Positions 33,950-43,069 of a stretch of 61,799 nucleotides of DNA are shown piece after piece (the first letter of the stretch is position 1; every line of letters starts with the position of its first letter). Position numbers and translations under genes: made by a program. The notes beneath the pieces are model-generated. The model was not told the DNA's origin, ran no database searches, and worked only from the letters and a program-made list of their open reading frames with translations. Source of the DNA: Bacillus subtilis (GTDB taxonomy: Bacteria > Bacillota > Bacilli > Bacillales > Bacillaceae_C); the NCBI RefSeq assembly GCF_008764245.1, contig NZ_VTQV01000025.1, positions 1 through 61,799 of the forward strand. Reading direction: 5' to 3'.

Positions 33950-35137
33950 ATGAAATTCCGGCATGGGATCATCTGCTTATTCTTTATGCTGCTGTTGATT
34001 GGCCCAGGTCAAGTCAGCGCCCAAGAGGGACAACCTGTAGAAAGTGAAAAAGAGAGTACTTTAGATCGTTACATGGATGACTTGGGACTAGAAGAATTAA
34101 ATCAATACTGGGACAAGGTTGTTGAGGATTACGGGAATTATTTACCAGAAAGTAAAAGAGGGACACTTATTGAATTTGTAAAAGGGGATGGGTCTTCCTC
34201 GATACAAGCCTGGGTTAACGGCATTATCGCCTTTATCATTCAAGAAATATCGTTGAATTTAAAACTTTTAGGTACCCTTATGCTTTTGACTATTTTTAGT
34301 GTGTTTTTACAGTCTCTCCATAATGCCTTTGAACAAGGTGCTGTCAGTAAGGTTGCCTATTCCATTATTTTTATGGTTCTTATCATCATCGCACTAAATA
34401 GTTTTCGGGTAGCAAGTGAATATGCAATCGAGGCAATTGATCATATGAGTCAATTTATTTTGGCTTTATTACCACTTTTACTAGCCTTAATTGCCTCTTC
34501 TGGAGGAGTTACGTCCTCAGGTTTTTATCATCCAATCCTTGTCTTTTTAGTCAATATTAGCAGTTTGATTATTAAAAACGGTGTTTTACCATTACTATTT
34601 CTTTCTACGTTATTAAGTATCGCCAATGCATTGAATGGAGAAATAAAAGTATCCCAATTAGCTGGCTTACTCAAGAAAGCGAGTGTTGGATTGCTAGGCG
34701 CTTTTATTACGATTTTGCTAGGCGTGATGTCCTTACAAGGGGCAGCTTCTGCGGTTGCCGATGGGGTGGCGATTAAAACAGCTAAGTTTGTGACAGGCAA
34801 TTTCGTTCCGGTTGTAGGGAAAATGTTCACAGACGCAGCTGATACGGTGCTGTCGGCCTCTGTCTTATTAAAAAACACCGTTGGGATTGCAGGAGTGATC
34901 ATTGTGCTGTTGATTGCTGCTTTTCCAGCTATGAAAATATTAATTATATCATTTATCTACAAACTTACTGCAGCGTTATTGCAACCTCTTGGCGATGGAC
35001 CAGTCATTGCTTGTTTAAACGCTGTAAGCAATAGTATGATTTATGTTTTTGCGTCACTAGCTATCGTTTCTTTCATGTTTTTTATTAGTGTGACGATTAT
35101 TATTACATCTGGCAATATTACGATGATGGTTCGATAG
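33950..35137 (+). CDS. spoIIIAE: Stage III sporulation protein AE
   Basis: 395 aa. A signal peptide (ending near VSA-QEG, residue 25) leads to an extracytoplasmic segment and then seven or eight membrane helices. Conserved pieces include YWDKVVEDYGNYLPES and FVTGNFVPVVGKMFTDAADT. It is a polytopic channel component. Its stop codon abuts a 10-bp direct repeat that marks the insertion at 35143-35473. Confidence 0.95.
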   Translation: MKFRHGIICLFFMLLLIGPGQVSAQEGQPVESEKESTLDRYMDDLGLEELNQYWDKVVEDYGNYLPESKRGTLIEFVKGDGSSSIQAWVNGIIAFIIQEISLNLKLLGTLMLLTIFSVFLQSLHNAFEQGAVSKVAYSIIFMVLIIIALNSFRVASEYAIEAIDHMSQFILALLPLLLALIASSGGVTSSGFYHPILVFLVNISSLIIKNGVLPLLFLSTLLSIANALNGEIKVSQLAGLLKKASVGLLGAFITILLGVMSLQGAASAVADGVAIKTAKFVTGNFVPVVGKMFTDAADTVLSASVLLKNTVGIAGVIIVLLIAAFPAMKILIISFIYKLTAALLQPLGDGPVIACLNAVSNSMIYVFASLAIVSFMFFISVTIIITSGNITMMVR

Positions 35138-35142
35138 AAAGG

Positions 35143-35473
35143 GGATGTTCAAAAAGTCCGGTAAAAATGACTCTGCGAATTTCTTCGTTGGCTTGTTTCT
35201 TCTCTGCTCATGTATCAGGATAAAAGTTCTTCTGCTAACCCTGCCCACGTCCTGTGGGCAACGCAGAAGTCAGTACATCCTGTACAAGTCAGCTCCTCGG
35301 AAAAGAAAACCACTTTTCCTTCGTGCGATGCGGATTCAGGGAAGCTTTCCTTGTGCTCGAAACTGCGCCGCCTCGAACTTTCGATGCACAGGATGTGCTA
35401 GTGTCGGCGTTGCTGACAGGACGTCAGCACCTTTAGCCGACGGGTCCTTTTTATCCTCCTTTTTGAACACGCA
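35143..35473. mobile_element. MITE-like palindromic element between spoIIIAE and spoIIIAF
   Basis: A non-coding element of about 330 bp with terminal inverted repeats TGTTCAAAAAG (35146-35156) and CTTTTTGAACA (35459-35469). Inside are five mini-hairpins, among them GCCCAC-GTCCT-GTGGGC (35243), GTACA-TCC-TGTAC (35273), GCACA-GGA-TGTGC (35386) and GCTGAC-AGGAC-GTCAGC (35412) nested within GTCGGC/GCCGAC. It is flanked by the direct repeat GAAAGGGGAT at 35137-35146 and 35477-35486; the second copy is the spoIIIAF ribosome binding site. A frame of about 124 codons runs through it but resembles nothing. Confidence 0.7.
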
Positions 35474-35490
35474 CTTGAAAGGGGATAGAT

Positions 35491-36108
35491 ATGGAATTTA
35501 TAAAAGGTTGGATTCTTAATATCATTATATTCCTGCTTCTAGCCATGATTATTGACATGCTGTTACCAGCAAATAATATGCGGAAATATGTGAAACTTGT
35601 GACAGGATTGCTACTGATTTCGATCATTATGACTCCCTTATTTCAATTACTATCAAGTGATTATGAAAAAGTATTGGCTTCTTTTACGACAAAGATAGAA
35701 GCAAGTGAACAATCTACAGGAAATTTGCTAGAAAAGAAAAAAATAGAGATACAAGCCTCACAACATGCATATACATTAGAGCAGATGGCTGTCCAAATGA
35801 AAAAGGAAGTGGAAAAGGAGTTGATGGATCATTATCAAGTTGTAATTAAGAACATTCAAATCTCTGCCGATGCCAATATGGATCAACCAGAAGAACAGAT
35901 CAATCACGTGTTGGTTCATGTAGCCCCTTCCGAAAATGAAATAGAGATTGTAGAACCGATTGTGATTAATACAAAGGAAGAAAAGCCGAAAGAGAGCAGT
36001 CATCAAAATAGTGAAATCAAAACACTACTGTCTGAACGATGGGAAATTCCTGAAGAGAGCATTGAAATTGTTTCGGGGGAGGAACCAGCAAAAGATGGGG
36101 AATCATAA
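35491..36108 (+). CDS. spoIIIAF: Stage III sporulation protein AF
   Basis: 205 aa. Two N-terminal membrane helices (about 8-25 and 35-52: LLAMIIDMLLPANNMRKYVK between) and an extracytoplasmic alpha-beta domain. GAAAGGGGATAG precedes the ATG, right after the MITE-like element. It overlaps spoIIIAG by 14 bp. Confidence 0.92.
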   Translation: MEFIKGWILNIIIFLLLAMIIDMLLPANNMRKYVKLVTGLLLISIIMTPLFQLLSSDYEKVLASFTTKIEASEQSTGNLLEKKKIEIQASQHAYTLEQMAVQMKKEVEKELMDHYQVVIKNIQISADANMDQPEEQINHVLVHVAPSENEIEIVEPIVINTKEEKPKESSHQNSEIKTLLSERWEIPEESIEIVSGEEPAKDGES

Positions 36109-36760
36109 TCATCCTTTTCAATGGATAAAGGAAAAACTAGAGAAGCTTAAACTAAAGCCTCCCGGAAAAAACGGCGGAAAAACTTCTTATCTTCTCATAT
36201 TACTTGCCTTAGGAGCTTTATTTATGGTTATGGGCAACATATGGAAAAATGATGTAGATGAACAACCAGCAGCCGTTTTAGATAAAACAGCCTCTGATGA
36301 AAGCTCTGAGACATTTGGATCTAATCAATCGGAATCAAATGAAGGGATGAAATTATTTGAAGATCAATATGAGCAGCGGTTAAAAGAGGCGTTAGAATCG
36401 ATTGTGGGGGTTGGCAGTACAACTGTTTTTATCAATGTATCTGCAACTGAAAGAAAAGTATACGAGAAAAATACAGTTTTAAGAAATCAGACGACGAAAG
36501 AAGAGGATACAAATGGGGGAACAAGGCAAGTAGAAGATCAATCGAAAGAAGACGAGATTGTCATTATTCAAAACGGGGATAAAGAAACACCTCTGACCTC
36601 AGAGACACAAAAGCCGGATATTCAAGGTGTTTTGGTTGTTGCGGAAGGGGCAGAAAATATACAAGTGAAAAAGTGGATTCGAGAGGCTGTGACAAAATCT
36701 TTAAATGTTCCTGTTCATAAAGTTGCAGTTATTCCAAAAAAATCTAAGGGGGAATCTTAA
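36095..36760 (+). CDS. spoIIIAG: Stage III sporulation protein AG, ring-forming protein
   Basis: 221 aa from ATG 36095 (MGNHNHPFQWIKEKLEKLKL). One membrane helix (about 35-52), then a ring-building motif domain related to EscJ/PrgK. Conserved RLKEALESIVGVGSTTVFIN is present in part. GGGGGAGGAACC lies upstream inside spoIIIAF. It forms the large mother-cell-side ring of the channel. An earlier in-frame start at 36011 is unlikely. Confidence 0.92.
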   Translation: MGNHNHPFQWIKEKLEKLKLKPPGKNGGKTSYLLILLALGALFMVMGNIWKNDVDEQPAAVLDKTASDESSETFGSNQSESNEGMKLFEDQYEQRLKEALESIVGVGSTTVFINVSATERKVYEKNTVLRNQTTKEEDTNGGTRQVEDQSKEDEIVIIQNGDKETPLTSETQKPDIQGVLVVAEGAENIQVKKWIREAVTKSLNVPVHKVAVIPKKSKGES

Positions 36761-37293
36761 TGCTTTTGAAAAAGCAAACAGTTTGGCTATTAACAATGTT
36801 AAGTCTTGTGGTCGTATTATCAGTCTATTATGTTTTACAGGACCCACCATCCAATGATTTAGCAGCAAATGGCAAAAAGGATGCAGAAAATACTAGCGAC
36901 CAAATGAGTGGTAAAGATTTAGAAATTATGACTCAAGCAGCCGGTGATGATGTTTATGAAGCGATCCGCATGGATTTGCAAGATAAACGTAGCGAGCAAA
37001 AACTGGGCTTGCAAAGCCAATTAGGTGAGAAAGAATTAACAGCAGATGAAAAAAATAAATTGTATGATGAAATGGAAAAAATTGATGAACTGGCGGCAAA
37101 GGAACAGATTATTGAAACAAGTATAAAAGGATTAGGATACAGTGATGCATTGGTTAAGATAGAAGATCAAACAGTAAATATTTTGGTAAAAGCAGAAGAG
37201 CATTCAAAGAAAGACGCTGTAAGTATCCTTAAAGTTGTAAGAGATGAAATTAGCACGAATTATGTGCCAAAAATCGAATTTGATACAAAATAA
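36760..37293 (+). CDS. spoIIIAH: Stage III sporulation protein AH
   Basis: 177 aa. One N-terminal membrane helix (about 8-25) and a C-terminal YscJ/FliF-like domain that binds SpoIIQ across the intermembrane space. The ATG shares one base with the spoIIIAG stop (TAATG). B. subtilis SpoIIIAH is about 218 aa, the difference being a shorter linker here. Confidence 0.93.
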   Translation: MLLKKQTVWLLTMLSLVVVLSVYYVLQDPPSNDLAANGKKDAENTSDQMSGKDLEIMTQAAGDDVYEAIRMDLQDKRSEQKLGLQSQLGEKELTADEKNKLYDEMEKIDELAAKEQIIETSIKGLGYSDALVKIEDQTVNILVKAEEHSKKDAVSILKVVRDEISTNYVPKIEFDTK

Positions 37294-37341
37294 GCCGAGG
37301 ACGGAGGGGAGAATCCCATCCGTCCCATTTCTTTTTTCAGA

Positions 37342-37559
37342 GGATGTTCAAAAAGTCCGGTAAAAATGACACTGCGAATTTCTTCGTTGGCTTGCTTCTC
37401 CGCTGCTCATGTATCTAAATGCATACATTCTGCTGCTCGAAGGCTGCGCCGTCTCGAACTTTCGACGTACAGGATGTACTAGTGTCGGCGTTGCTGACAG
37501 GACGTCAGCGCCTTTAGCCGACTTGGTCCTTTTTATCCTCCTTTTTGAACAGGCACTTT
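37342..37559. mobile_element. Shorter copy of the MITE-like element after spoIIIAH
   Basis: About 218 bp. The left 75 bp and right 130 bp match the element at 35143-35473 closely, while about 110 bp in the middle are missing. Ends are TGTTCAAAAAG (37345-37355) and CTTTTTGAACA (37541-37551). It keeps GTACA-GGA-TGTAC (37467-37479) and GCTGAC-AGGAC-GTCAGC (37493-37509), nested again in GTCGGC/GCCGAC. No clear direct repeat flanks it. It accounts for most of the 362-bp gap before accB. Confidence 0.72.
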
Positions 37560-37655
37560 AATGTTTTTTTAAGAATAGGGAAGGAAGGATTGAATTTTTA
37601 TTAGGTATTATATTATGATATTAGTAGCTACTCATAAATTTTAAGGAGTGTCATT

Positions 37656-38147
37656 ATGTTAAAAATAGAAGAAATTCGTGAGATTATCAAACTAATTGAT
37701 CAATCCTCTATAGAAGAATTTGTGTATAAACATGAAGGTTCTAAAGTAGAATTGAAAAAACGATCCAGTATTCAACCGGTTCAGGCACAACCTATTCATC
37801 CCGCTTCCGCAGTTGTTGCTCAGCCATCTACTCCTGCACCAGCAACGGAAGTAACAGCTCAACCAAATAGTGAACAAGAAAATTCTTCACAAGTTCAATC
37901 AGACCAGTATCATAAAATTGTTTCTCCAATGGTAGGAACTTTCTATCGGGCATCTTCTCCTGATACTCCTGCTTATGTTGAAGTAGGTTCAACAGTTAAT
38001 GAAGATTCGGTTGTTTGTATCGTAGAAGCAATGAAGTTATTTAATGAAATTGAAGCTGAAGTTGAAGGTGAAATCGTTGAGATCCTTGTCAAGGATGGTC
38101 AATTGGTTGAATATGGTCAACCATTATTCTTGGTCAAGCAAAAGTAA
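37656..38147 (+). CDS. accB: Acetyl-CoA carboxylase biotin carboxyl carrier protein
   Basis: 163 aa. An N-terminal domain, a Pro/Ala/Gln-rich flexible linker (about 40-80) and a biotinyl domain. Biotin is attached at Lys127 in VEAMKLFNE. It carries CO2 for malonyl-CoA formation. TTAAGGAGTGTC precedes the ATG. It is in an operon with accC. Confidence 0.96.
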   Translation: MLKIEEIREIIKLIDQSSIEEFVYKHEGSKVELKKRSSIQPVQAQPIHPASAVVAQPSTPAPATEVTAQPNSEQENSSQVQSDQYHKIVSPMVGTFYRASSPDTPAYVEVGSTVNEDSVVCIVEAMKLFNEIEAEVEGEIVEILVKDGQLVEYGQPLFLVKQK

Positions 38148-38159
38148 GGAGTATGGTCT

Positions 38160-39515
38160 ATGATAAAGAAATTATTAATCGCTAATAGAGGCGAGATTGC
38201 TGTAAGAATTATTCGAGCTTGCAAGGAAATGGATATTGAGACGGTTGCTGTTTATTCTGAAGCAGACCAAGAGTCTCTCCATGTCCAGCTTGCTGATGAA
38301 GCCTATTGTGTAGGACCAAATGCCTCTAAAGATAGTTATTTAAATACATTAAATGTTGTTGGGGTTGCAAAATTAACAGGCTGTGATGCCATCCACCCAG
38401 GTTACGGCTTTTTAGCTGAAAATGCAGATTTCGCTGAATTATGCCGTGTATGCAATATTATATTTGTTGGGCCAAGCCCAGATGCGATCTCTAAAATGGG
38501 AACAAAAGATGTAGCTCGAGAAACTATGAAAGAAGCTGGTGTACCCATTGTTCCAGGCTCTCGTGGTATAATTGAGGATATTGAGGATGCTGTTGATCTA
38601 GCAAATGAAATGGGCTATCCGGTCATTATTAAAGCAACGGCTGGAGGAGGCGGAAAAGGTATCCGTGTGGCGCGTACGGAGGATGAATTAGTCAAGGGAA
38701 TTAAAATTACAAGACAAGAAGCTGAGACAGCCTTTGGCGATCCAGGAGTTTATTTAGAAAAATATATAGAGGATTTCCGACATGTAGAAATTCAAGTTTT
38801 GGCAGATCAGTTCGGGAATGTCATTCATCTTGGTGAAAGAGATTGTTCCATCCAACGGAGATTGCAAAAATTATTAGAGGAAACACCATCTCCAGCTATT
38901 AATGCGGAAACAAGAGAGAAGATGGGGCAGGCTGCTGTTCAAGCCGCAAAAGCGGTAGAGTATACAGGAGCAGGTACGATTGAATTTATTTATGACCGTG
39001 GAAGCCAGGAATTTTATTTCATGGAGATGAATACGAGAATTCAGGTGGAGCATCCTGTGACAGAAATGGTTACGGGCATCGACTTGATTAAAGAACAAAT
39101 TCGTGTAGCATCAGGGGAAAAACTTCGTGTGAAACAGGAAGATGTTGAATTTCGTGGTTGGTCGATAGAATGTAGAATTAATGCAGAAAACCCCGAAAAG
39201 AACTTTATGCCGTCTGCAGGTCGGATTGAAATGTATCTACCCCCAGGCGGACCAGGGGTAAGAGTTGATTCTGGTGTATATCCTGGCTATACAATTCCGC
39301 CATACTATGATTCAATGGTAGCAAAGGTTATTTCTTATGGGAAAACTCGTGAAGAAGCAATTGCAAAAATGAAGCGTGCCCTAGAAGAATTTGTGATTGA
39401 AGGAATTAAAACCACAATCCCATTTCATATAAATTTATTGGAGAATGAAACATTTGTAAATGGGGATTTTAATACGAAGTTTCTGGAAATCCATGATGTA
39501 ATGGGTCCAAAATAA
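38160..39515 (+). CDS. accC: Acetyl-CoA carboxylase, biotin carboxylase subunit
   Basis: 451 aa, ATP-grasp fold. [18 protein letters not shown] is the N-terminal signature, [13 protein letters not shown] the glycine-rich loop, and [14 protein letters not shown] the catalytic block. It carboxylates biotin on AccB with bicarbonate and ATP. The accA and accD genes are not in this window. Confidence 0.97.
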   Translation: MIKKLLIANRGEIAVRIIRACKEMDIETVAVYSEADQESLHVQLADEAYCVGPNASKDSYLNTLNVVGVAKLTGCDAIHPGYGFLAENADFAELCRVCNIIFVGPSPDAISKMGTKDVARETMKEAGVPIVPGSRGIIEDIEDAVDLANEMGYPVIIKATAGGGGKGIRVARTEDELVKGIKITRQEAETAFGDPGVYLEKYIEDFRHVEIQVLADQFGNVIHLGERDCSIQRRLQKLLEETPSPAINAETREKMGQAAVQAAKAVEYTGAGTIEFIYDRGSQEFYFMEMNTRIQVEHPVTEMVTGIDLIKEQIRVASGEKLRVKQEDVEFRGWSIECRINAENPEKNFMPSAGRIEMYLPPGGPGVRVDSGVYPGYTIPPYYDSMVAKVISYGKTREEAIAKMKRALEEFVIEGIKTTIPFHINLLENETFVNGDFNTKFLEIHDVMGPK

Positions 39516-39530
39516 TTGGAGGTGCAAAGC

Positions 39531-39947
39531 ATGGAAGAAACAATGAATATGTTGGAAATGATTCAAGATGAGGAAAAAAGTCATGGTAAAATTGAAATCG
39601 CTCCAGAAGTAATTGAAGTGATCGCAGGGATTGCTGCATCAGAAGTGGATGGAATTGCTCAAATGCGAGGGAATTTTGCTAGCGGTGTTGTTGAGAAACT
39701 AGGGAAGAAAAATCACGGAAAAGGCATTCGAGTAGAATTAACAGATGAGGGAATTAAAGTGGATGTTTTCTGCCTAATGGATTTTGGTGTGTCGATTCCG
39801 ACGGTTGCCCAAAAAGTACAAGACAATATCAAACAAACACTTTACAATATGACAGCTTTAGAAGCAAAAGAAGTCAATATTCATATTGTTGGTGTTACAT
39901 TTGAAACGCAAAAAGCGGATCAAGAGACTGATTTTGAAGAACAATAA
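39531..39947 (+). CDS. yqhY: Asp23/Gls24 family protein YqhY
   Basis: 138 aa from ATG 39531, with TTGGAGGTGCAAAGC before it; the TTG of that stretch is an alternative but poorer start. Pattern IAPEVIEVIAGIAASEVDG and VPTVAQKVQDNIKQ-type blocks identify the Asp23 (DUF322) family. It follows accBC throughout the Bacilli, and in B. subtilis its loss selects mutations in acetyl-CoA carboxylase, so it probably tunes that enzyme. Confidence 0.92.
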   Translation: MEETMNMLEMIQDEEKSHGKIEIAPEVIEVIAGIAASEVDGIAQMRGNFASGVVEKLGKKNHGKGIRVELTDEGIKVDVFCLMDFGVSIPTVAQKVQDNIKQTLYNMTALEAKEVNIHIVGVTFETQKADQETDFEEQ

Positions 39948-39983
39948 TGTAGGGCTGCAATTAAGGATGAACAGCTAAGCGCG

Positions 39984-40102
39984 CGCCGTCCTGGCGGCAG
40001 GCTCAAAACGGACCATCCTGGTGCTTCGCCTGCCCCTGTACGTCGCAACGCTGTTCTGACCCACATCCTGTGGCAATGCCGTTTTGACCCGCAACCTGCG
40101 GG
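39984..40102. repeat. Fixed-loop hairpin repeat cluster before nusB
   Basis: Four mini-hairpins in a row: CGCC-GTCCT-GGCG (39984-39996), ACCA-TCC-TGGT (40012-40022), CCACA-TCC-TGTGG (40061-40073) and CCCGCA-ACC-TGCGGG (40088-40102). The last two are joined by CAATGCCGTTTTGA, comparable to the linkers AACGCCTTTGTGA (3116) and AACGCAGAAGTCA (35260). It lies between yqhY and nusB and is more GC-rich than its surroundings. Confidence 0.75.
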
Positions 40103-40124
40103 CCTAAAGGAGATTTTATATTAC

Positions 40125-40511
40125 ATGAAAAGAAGAACTGCACGCGAGAAAGCATTACAAGCTTTGTTTCAAATGAATATAAGCGGAATAGAAGCGGAAG
40201 AGGCAATTGAAAATGTGCTGGGAGAAGAACGGAAAGATTCTTTTTTACAGCAATTGGTAGAAGGGACGATTCAACATCTACCAGAAATTGACGCTGAAAT
40301 TCAAAAGCATTTGGAAAATTGGACGTTAGATCGTCTTGCCAAAGTAGACATTACTATTTTACGAATTGGGATGTATGAGCTTTTATTTAATGATGAAGTG
40401 CCGGAAAATGTGGCGATCAATGAAGCCATTGAAATTGCGAAAATTTTTGGGGACGACCATTCAGGCAAATTTATTAACGGAATCTTATCTAAAGCGAAAA
40501 GAAACAAATGA
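40125..40511 (+). CDS. nusB: Transcription antitermination protein NusB
   Basis: 128 aa, all helical. The N-terminus [17 protein letters not shown] is the RNA-binding arginine-rich motif, and [17 protein letters not shown] and SGKFINGIL are the C-terminal signatures (in pieces). It acts with NusE in rRNA antitermination. AAAGGAGATTTTATATTAC precedes the ATG. Confidence 0.95.
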   Translation: MKRRTAREKALQALFQMNISGIEAEEAIENVLGEERKDSFLQQLVEGTIQHLPEIDAEIQKHLENWTLDRLAKVDITILRIGMYELLFNDEVPENVAINEAIEIAKIFGDDHSGKFINGILSKAKRNK

Positions 40512-40536
40512 GATAAAATCTTCAGGGGGAAAGAAG

Positions 40537-41403
40537 ATGACAGCCAATTTGATTGATGGAAAAAAAATAGCTGCGGAAACACGCAAAAACCTGCAAATTG
40601 AAGTAAATCAATTAGTGGAAGCAGGGGTCAAACCTGGTCTTGCCGTAATCTTAGTGGGAGATAATCAAGCCTCTCGTACCTACGTGACAAACAAACAAAA
40701 AAGCTGTAAAGCAATCGGAATAGAATCAATCCTAATTGAGCTTCCAGATTATGTAACGGAAAATGAGTTATTGAATCAGATTGAGGAATTAAACAATCGT
40801 GATGATATTCATGGTATCCTCGTCCAATTGCCACTTCCTAAGCATATCTCAGAAACAAAAGTAATTGAGACGATTTCTTCAGAAAAAGATGTTGATGGCT
40901 TTCATCCTGTGAATATTGGTAAAATGATGACGGGTCAAGATACATTTTTTCCATGCACACCTTTTGGCATTTTGGAAATGTTAAAATACGAGGGCATTTC
41001 CATTTCCGGAAAGCATGCGGTTATTGTTGGTAGAAGTAATATTGTAGGTAAGCCAATGGGGCAGTTACTATTAAACGAAAACGCAACTGTAACCTATTGT
41101 CATTCCAAAACAAAGGATCTTGCTTCCTATACAAGAGAAGCAGATATTTTGGTAGCCGCGATTGGAAAAGCAAAAATGATCACATCTGAATATGTGAAAG
41201 AAGGCGCTACTGTTATTGATGTAGGAATGAACCGCGATGAAAATGGAAAATTATGTGGGGATGTTGATTTTGCAGATGTTTCCGATCAAGCTGGATTTAT
41301 TACACCAGTTCCAGGTGGTGTTGGTCCTATGACCATTACAATGTTATTATATAACACCGTGAAATCGGCAAAAAATAAAATAAATCATCGCAATTTAAAA
41401 TAA
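40537..41403 (+). CDS. folD: Methylenetetrahydrofolate dehydrogenase / cyclohydrolase
   Basis: 288 aa from ATG 40537 ([19 protein letters not shown]) with AGGGGGAAAGAAG upstream. It interconverts methylene-, methenyl- and formyl-THF with NADP. Catalytic Lys is in YVTNKQKSC, and [17 protein letters not shown] and [10 protein letters not shown] are all conserved. The frame is open back to 40366 inside nusB, which is not functional. Confidence 0.96.
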   Translation: MTANLIDGKKIAAETRKNLQIEVNQLVEAGVKPGLAVILVGDNQASRTYVTNKQKSCKAIGIESILIELPDYVTENELLNQIEELNNRDDIHGILVQLPLPKHISETKVIETISSEKDVDGFHPVNIGKMMTGQDTFFPCTPFGILEMLKYEGISISGKHAVIVGRSNIVGKPMGQLLLNENATVTYCHSKTKDLASYTREADILVAAIGKAKMITSEYVKEGATVIDVGMNRDENGKLCGDVDFADVSDQAGFITPVPGGVGPMTITMLLYNTVKSAKNKINHRNLK

Positions 41404-41428
41404 AAACGAGTAGAATAGAAATAAGTGA

Positions 41429-41472
41429 AGAGAAAAGCTGTCATCCAGACTACTGGAGTGCAGCTTTTCTTG
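41429..41472 (+). terminator. Hairpin between folD and xseA
   Basis: AAGAAAAGCTG (start at about 41427) pairs with CAGCTTTTCTT around 20 nt. The T-rich part lies in the stem and the tail is TTGTTGG, so it could act as a weak terminator or an attenuator before xseA. Confidence 0.5.
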
Positions 41473-41490
41473 TTGGTAGAAGGTGAAGAA

Positions 41491-42861
41491 ATGAAAAATC
41501 CGTCCTATTTATCTGTCCAAGCCTTAACGAAATACATAAAAAGAAAATTTGATGCAGACCCCCACTTAATGACTGTTTTTGTAAAAGGTGAGATTTCGAA
41601 TTTTAAAAAACATACAAGCGGGCATTTATATTTTACATTAAAAGATGATCAAGCAAGAATCGGAGCTGTTATGTTTTCGAGGTCGGCTAAGGCCATGAAA
41701 TTTGCTCCGGAAAATGGGATGCATGTGTTGCTAAAAGGGAATATCTCGGTATATGAACAATCGGGTCAATATCAAATTTATGTACAAGAGATGTTACCGG
41801 ATGGGATCGGGGAATTATTTCTTGCTTATGAGCAGCTGAAAGAAAAATTAGAAAAAGAAGGGCTATTTCAATCTTCTCATAAAAAGCCTATTCCACCTTA
41901 TCCCCAAAAAATCGGGATCATTACTTCTCCTACTGGTGCAGCAGTCCGAGATATCATCACAACCATCAAAAGACGCTATCCTATGGGAGAAATCCTCTTA
42001 CTTCCTGCCCTCGTGCAAGGAATGCAATCAGGAAAATCAATCGTTGAAGCGATTCAGACTGCCAATAATCGTCAAGATATTGATGTACTTATTGTAGGAA
42101 GAGGAGGAGGCTCAATTGAAGACCTTTGGGCTTTTAATGAGGAACCAGTTGTAAGGGCCGTTTTTCAATCTACAATTCCGATTATTTCTGCGATTGGCCA
42201 TGAGACAGATTTCACGATTACAGATTTTGTTGCTGATTTACGCGCACCTACACCTACTGGGGCAGCAGAACTGGCCGTCCCCCATGTAGAAGAATTAATG
42301 GAGCGACTATTAAATTTACAAAATCATTTGAATCGAGAAATGGTTGAAACGATTCGTTCAAAGCAAACTCAATTAAACTACCTGCAGCAATCGTATATCT
42401 ATCGTCACCCCCACAAAATTTATGAACAAAAATGGGAAACGGTGGATCGATGGACTGAAAGATTGCACACATCCCTTGAACGATTTTTACGAAAGGAGAC
42501 GGAGCGTTTCCGTAAATTGAACCACGCATTGGCGGCACGCCATCCTGCTGCAAAAATCGAACTGCATAAGGAGAAATTACGCTATCTCCATGAACGTCTA
42601 AATAAGCAGACTCAATTTGTTTTTGAACAAAAAAATCACGATTTTTTGCACAAAGTTTCTAAATTAGATGCTTTAAGTCCATTAAATATTTTACAGAGGG
42701 GTTTTAGTGTAGCGTATAATGAAAAAGGAAAGTTAATTAAAAATACAGAAGCCTTAGAGCCCGGTGAAAAAATGATTGTCAGAGTGATAGATGGACACTA
42801 TTATTGTACGGTTGATTATGCGGAGAAAGGTGAAAGAAATGAAGGAAAAAATGACATTTGA
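41491..42861 (+). CDS. xseA: Exodeoxyribonuclease VII large subunit
   Basis: 456 aa from ATG 41491, with AGAAGGTGAAGAA upstream. An OB-fold DNA-binding domain (1-110, VKGEISNFKKHTSGHLYF) precedes the catalytic domain with ITSPTGAAVRDI, GRGGGSIEDLWAFNEE and IGHETDFTI, then a coiled-coil tail. It degrades single-stranded DNA to oligonucleotides together with XseB. The frame is open to 41425 but that part spans the preceding hairpin. Confidence 0.95.
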   Translation: MKNPSYLSVQALTKYIKRKFDADPHLMTVFVKGEISNFKKHTSGHLYFTLKDDQARIGAVMFSRSAKAMKFAPENGMHVLLKGNISVYEQSGQYQIYVQEMLPDGIGELFLAYEQLKEKLEKEGLFQSSHKKPIPPYPQKIGIITSPTGAAVRDIITTIKRRYPMGEILLLPALVQGMQSGKSIVEAIQTANNRQDIDVLIVGRGGGSIEDLWAFNEEPVVRAVFQSTIPIISAIGHETDFTITDFVADLRAPTPTGAAELAVPHVEELMERLLNLQNHLNREMVETIRSKQTQLNYLQQSYIYRHPHKIYEQKWETVDRWTERLHTSLERFLRKETERFRKLNHALAARHPAAKIELHKEKLRYLHERLNKQTQFVFEQKNHDFLHKVSKLDALSPLNILQRGFSVAYNEKGKLIKNTEALEPGEKMIVRVIDGHYYCTVDYAEKGERNEGKNDI

Positions 42862-43069
42862 ACAAGCGATAAATGAGCTTGAAAAAATTGTTGGACGCTT
42901 AGAATCAGGAGATATCCCTCTAGAGGAAGCCTTGAGTATCTATCAAAAAGGGATGGAATATTCCAAGTTTTGTCATGACCGCCTCAAGAATGCAGAAGAG
43001 CAATTAACAAAAGTTTTAACAGATCATGGAGAGGAGGATTTTCATCTCCAAGAGGAGGAGCAAGAGTGA
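42839..43069 (+). CDS. xseB: Exodeoxyribonuclease VII small subunit
   Basis: 76 aa from ATG 42839 with GAGAAAGGTGAAAG upstream. It overlaps xseA by 23 bp. The pattern FEQAINELEKIVGRLESGD is the family signature; it forms a helical hairpin that wraps the XseA tail. Confidence 0.95.
   Translation: MKEKMTFEQAINELEKIVGRLESGDIPLEEALSIYQKGMEYSKFCHDRLKNAEEQLTKVLTDHGEEDFHLQEEEQE

Noticed and set aside
35145..35519. Reading frame of about 124 codons through the MITE-like element
   Set aside because: It consists of repeat DNA rich in palindromes, has no family similarity, and the related copy at 37342 does not keep the frame.
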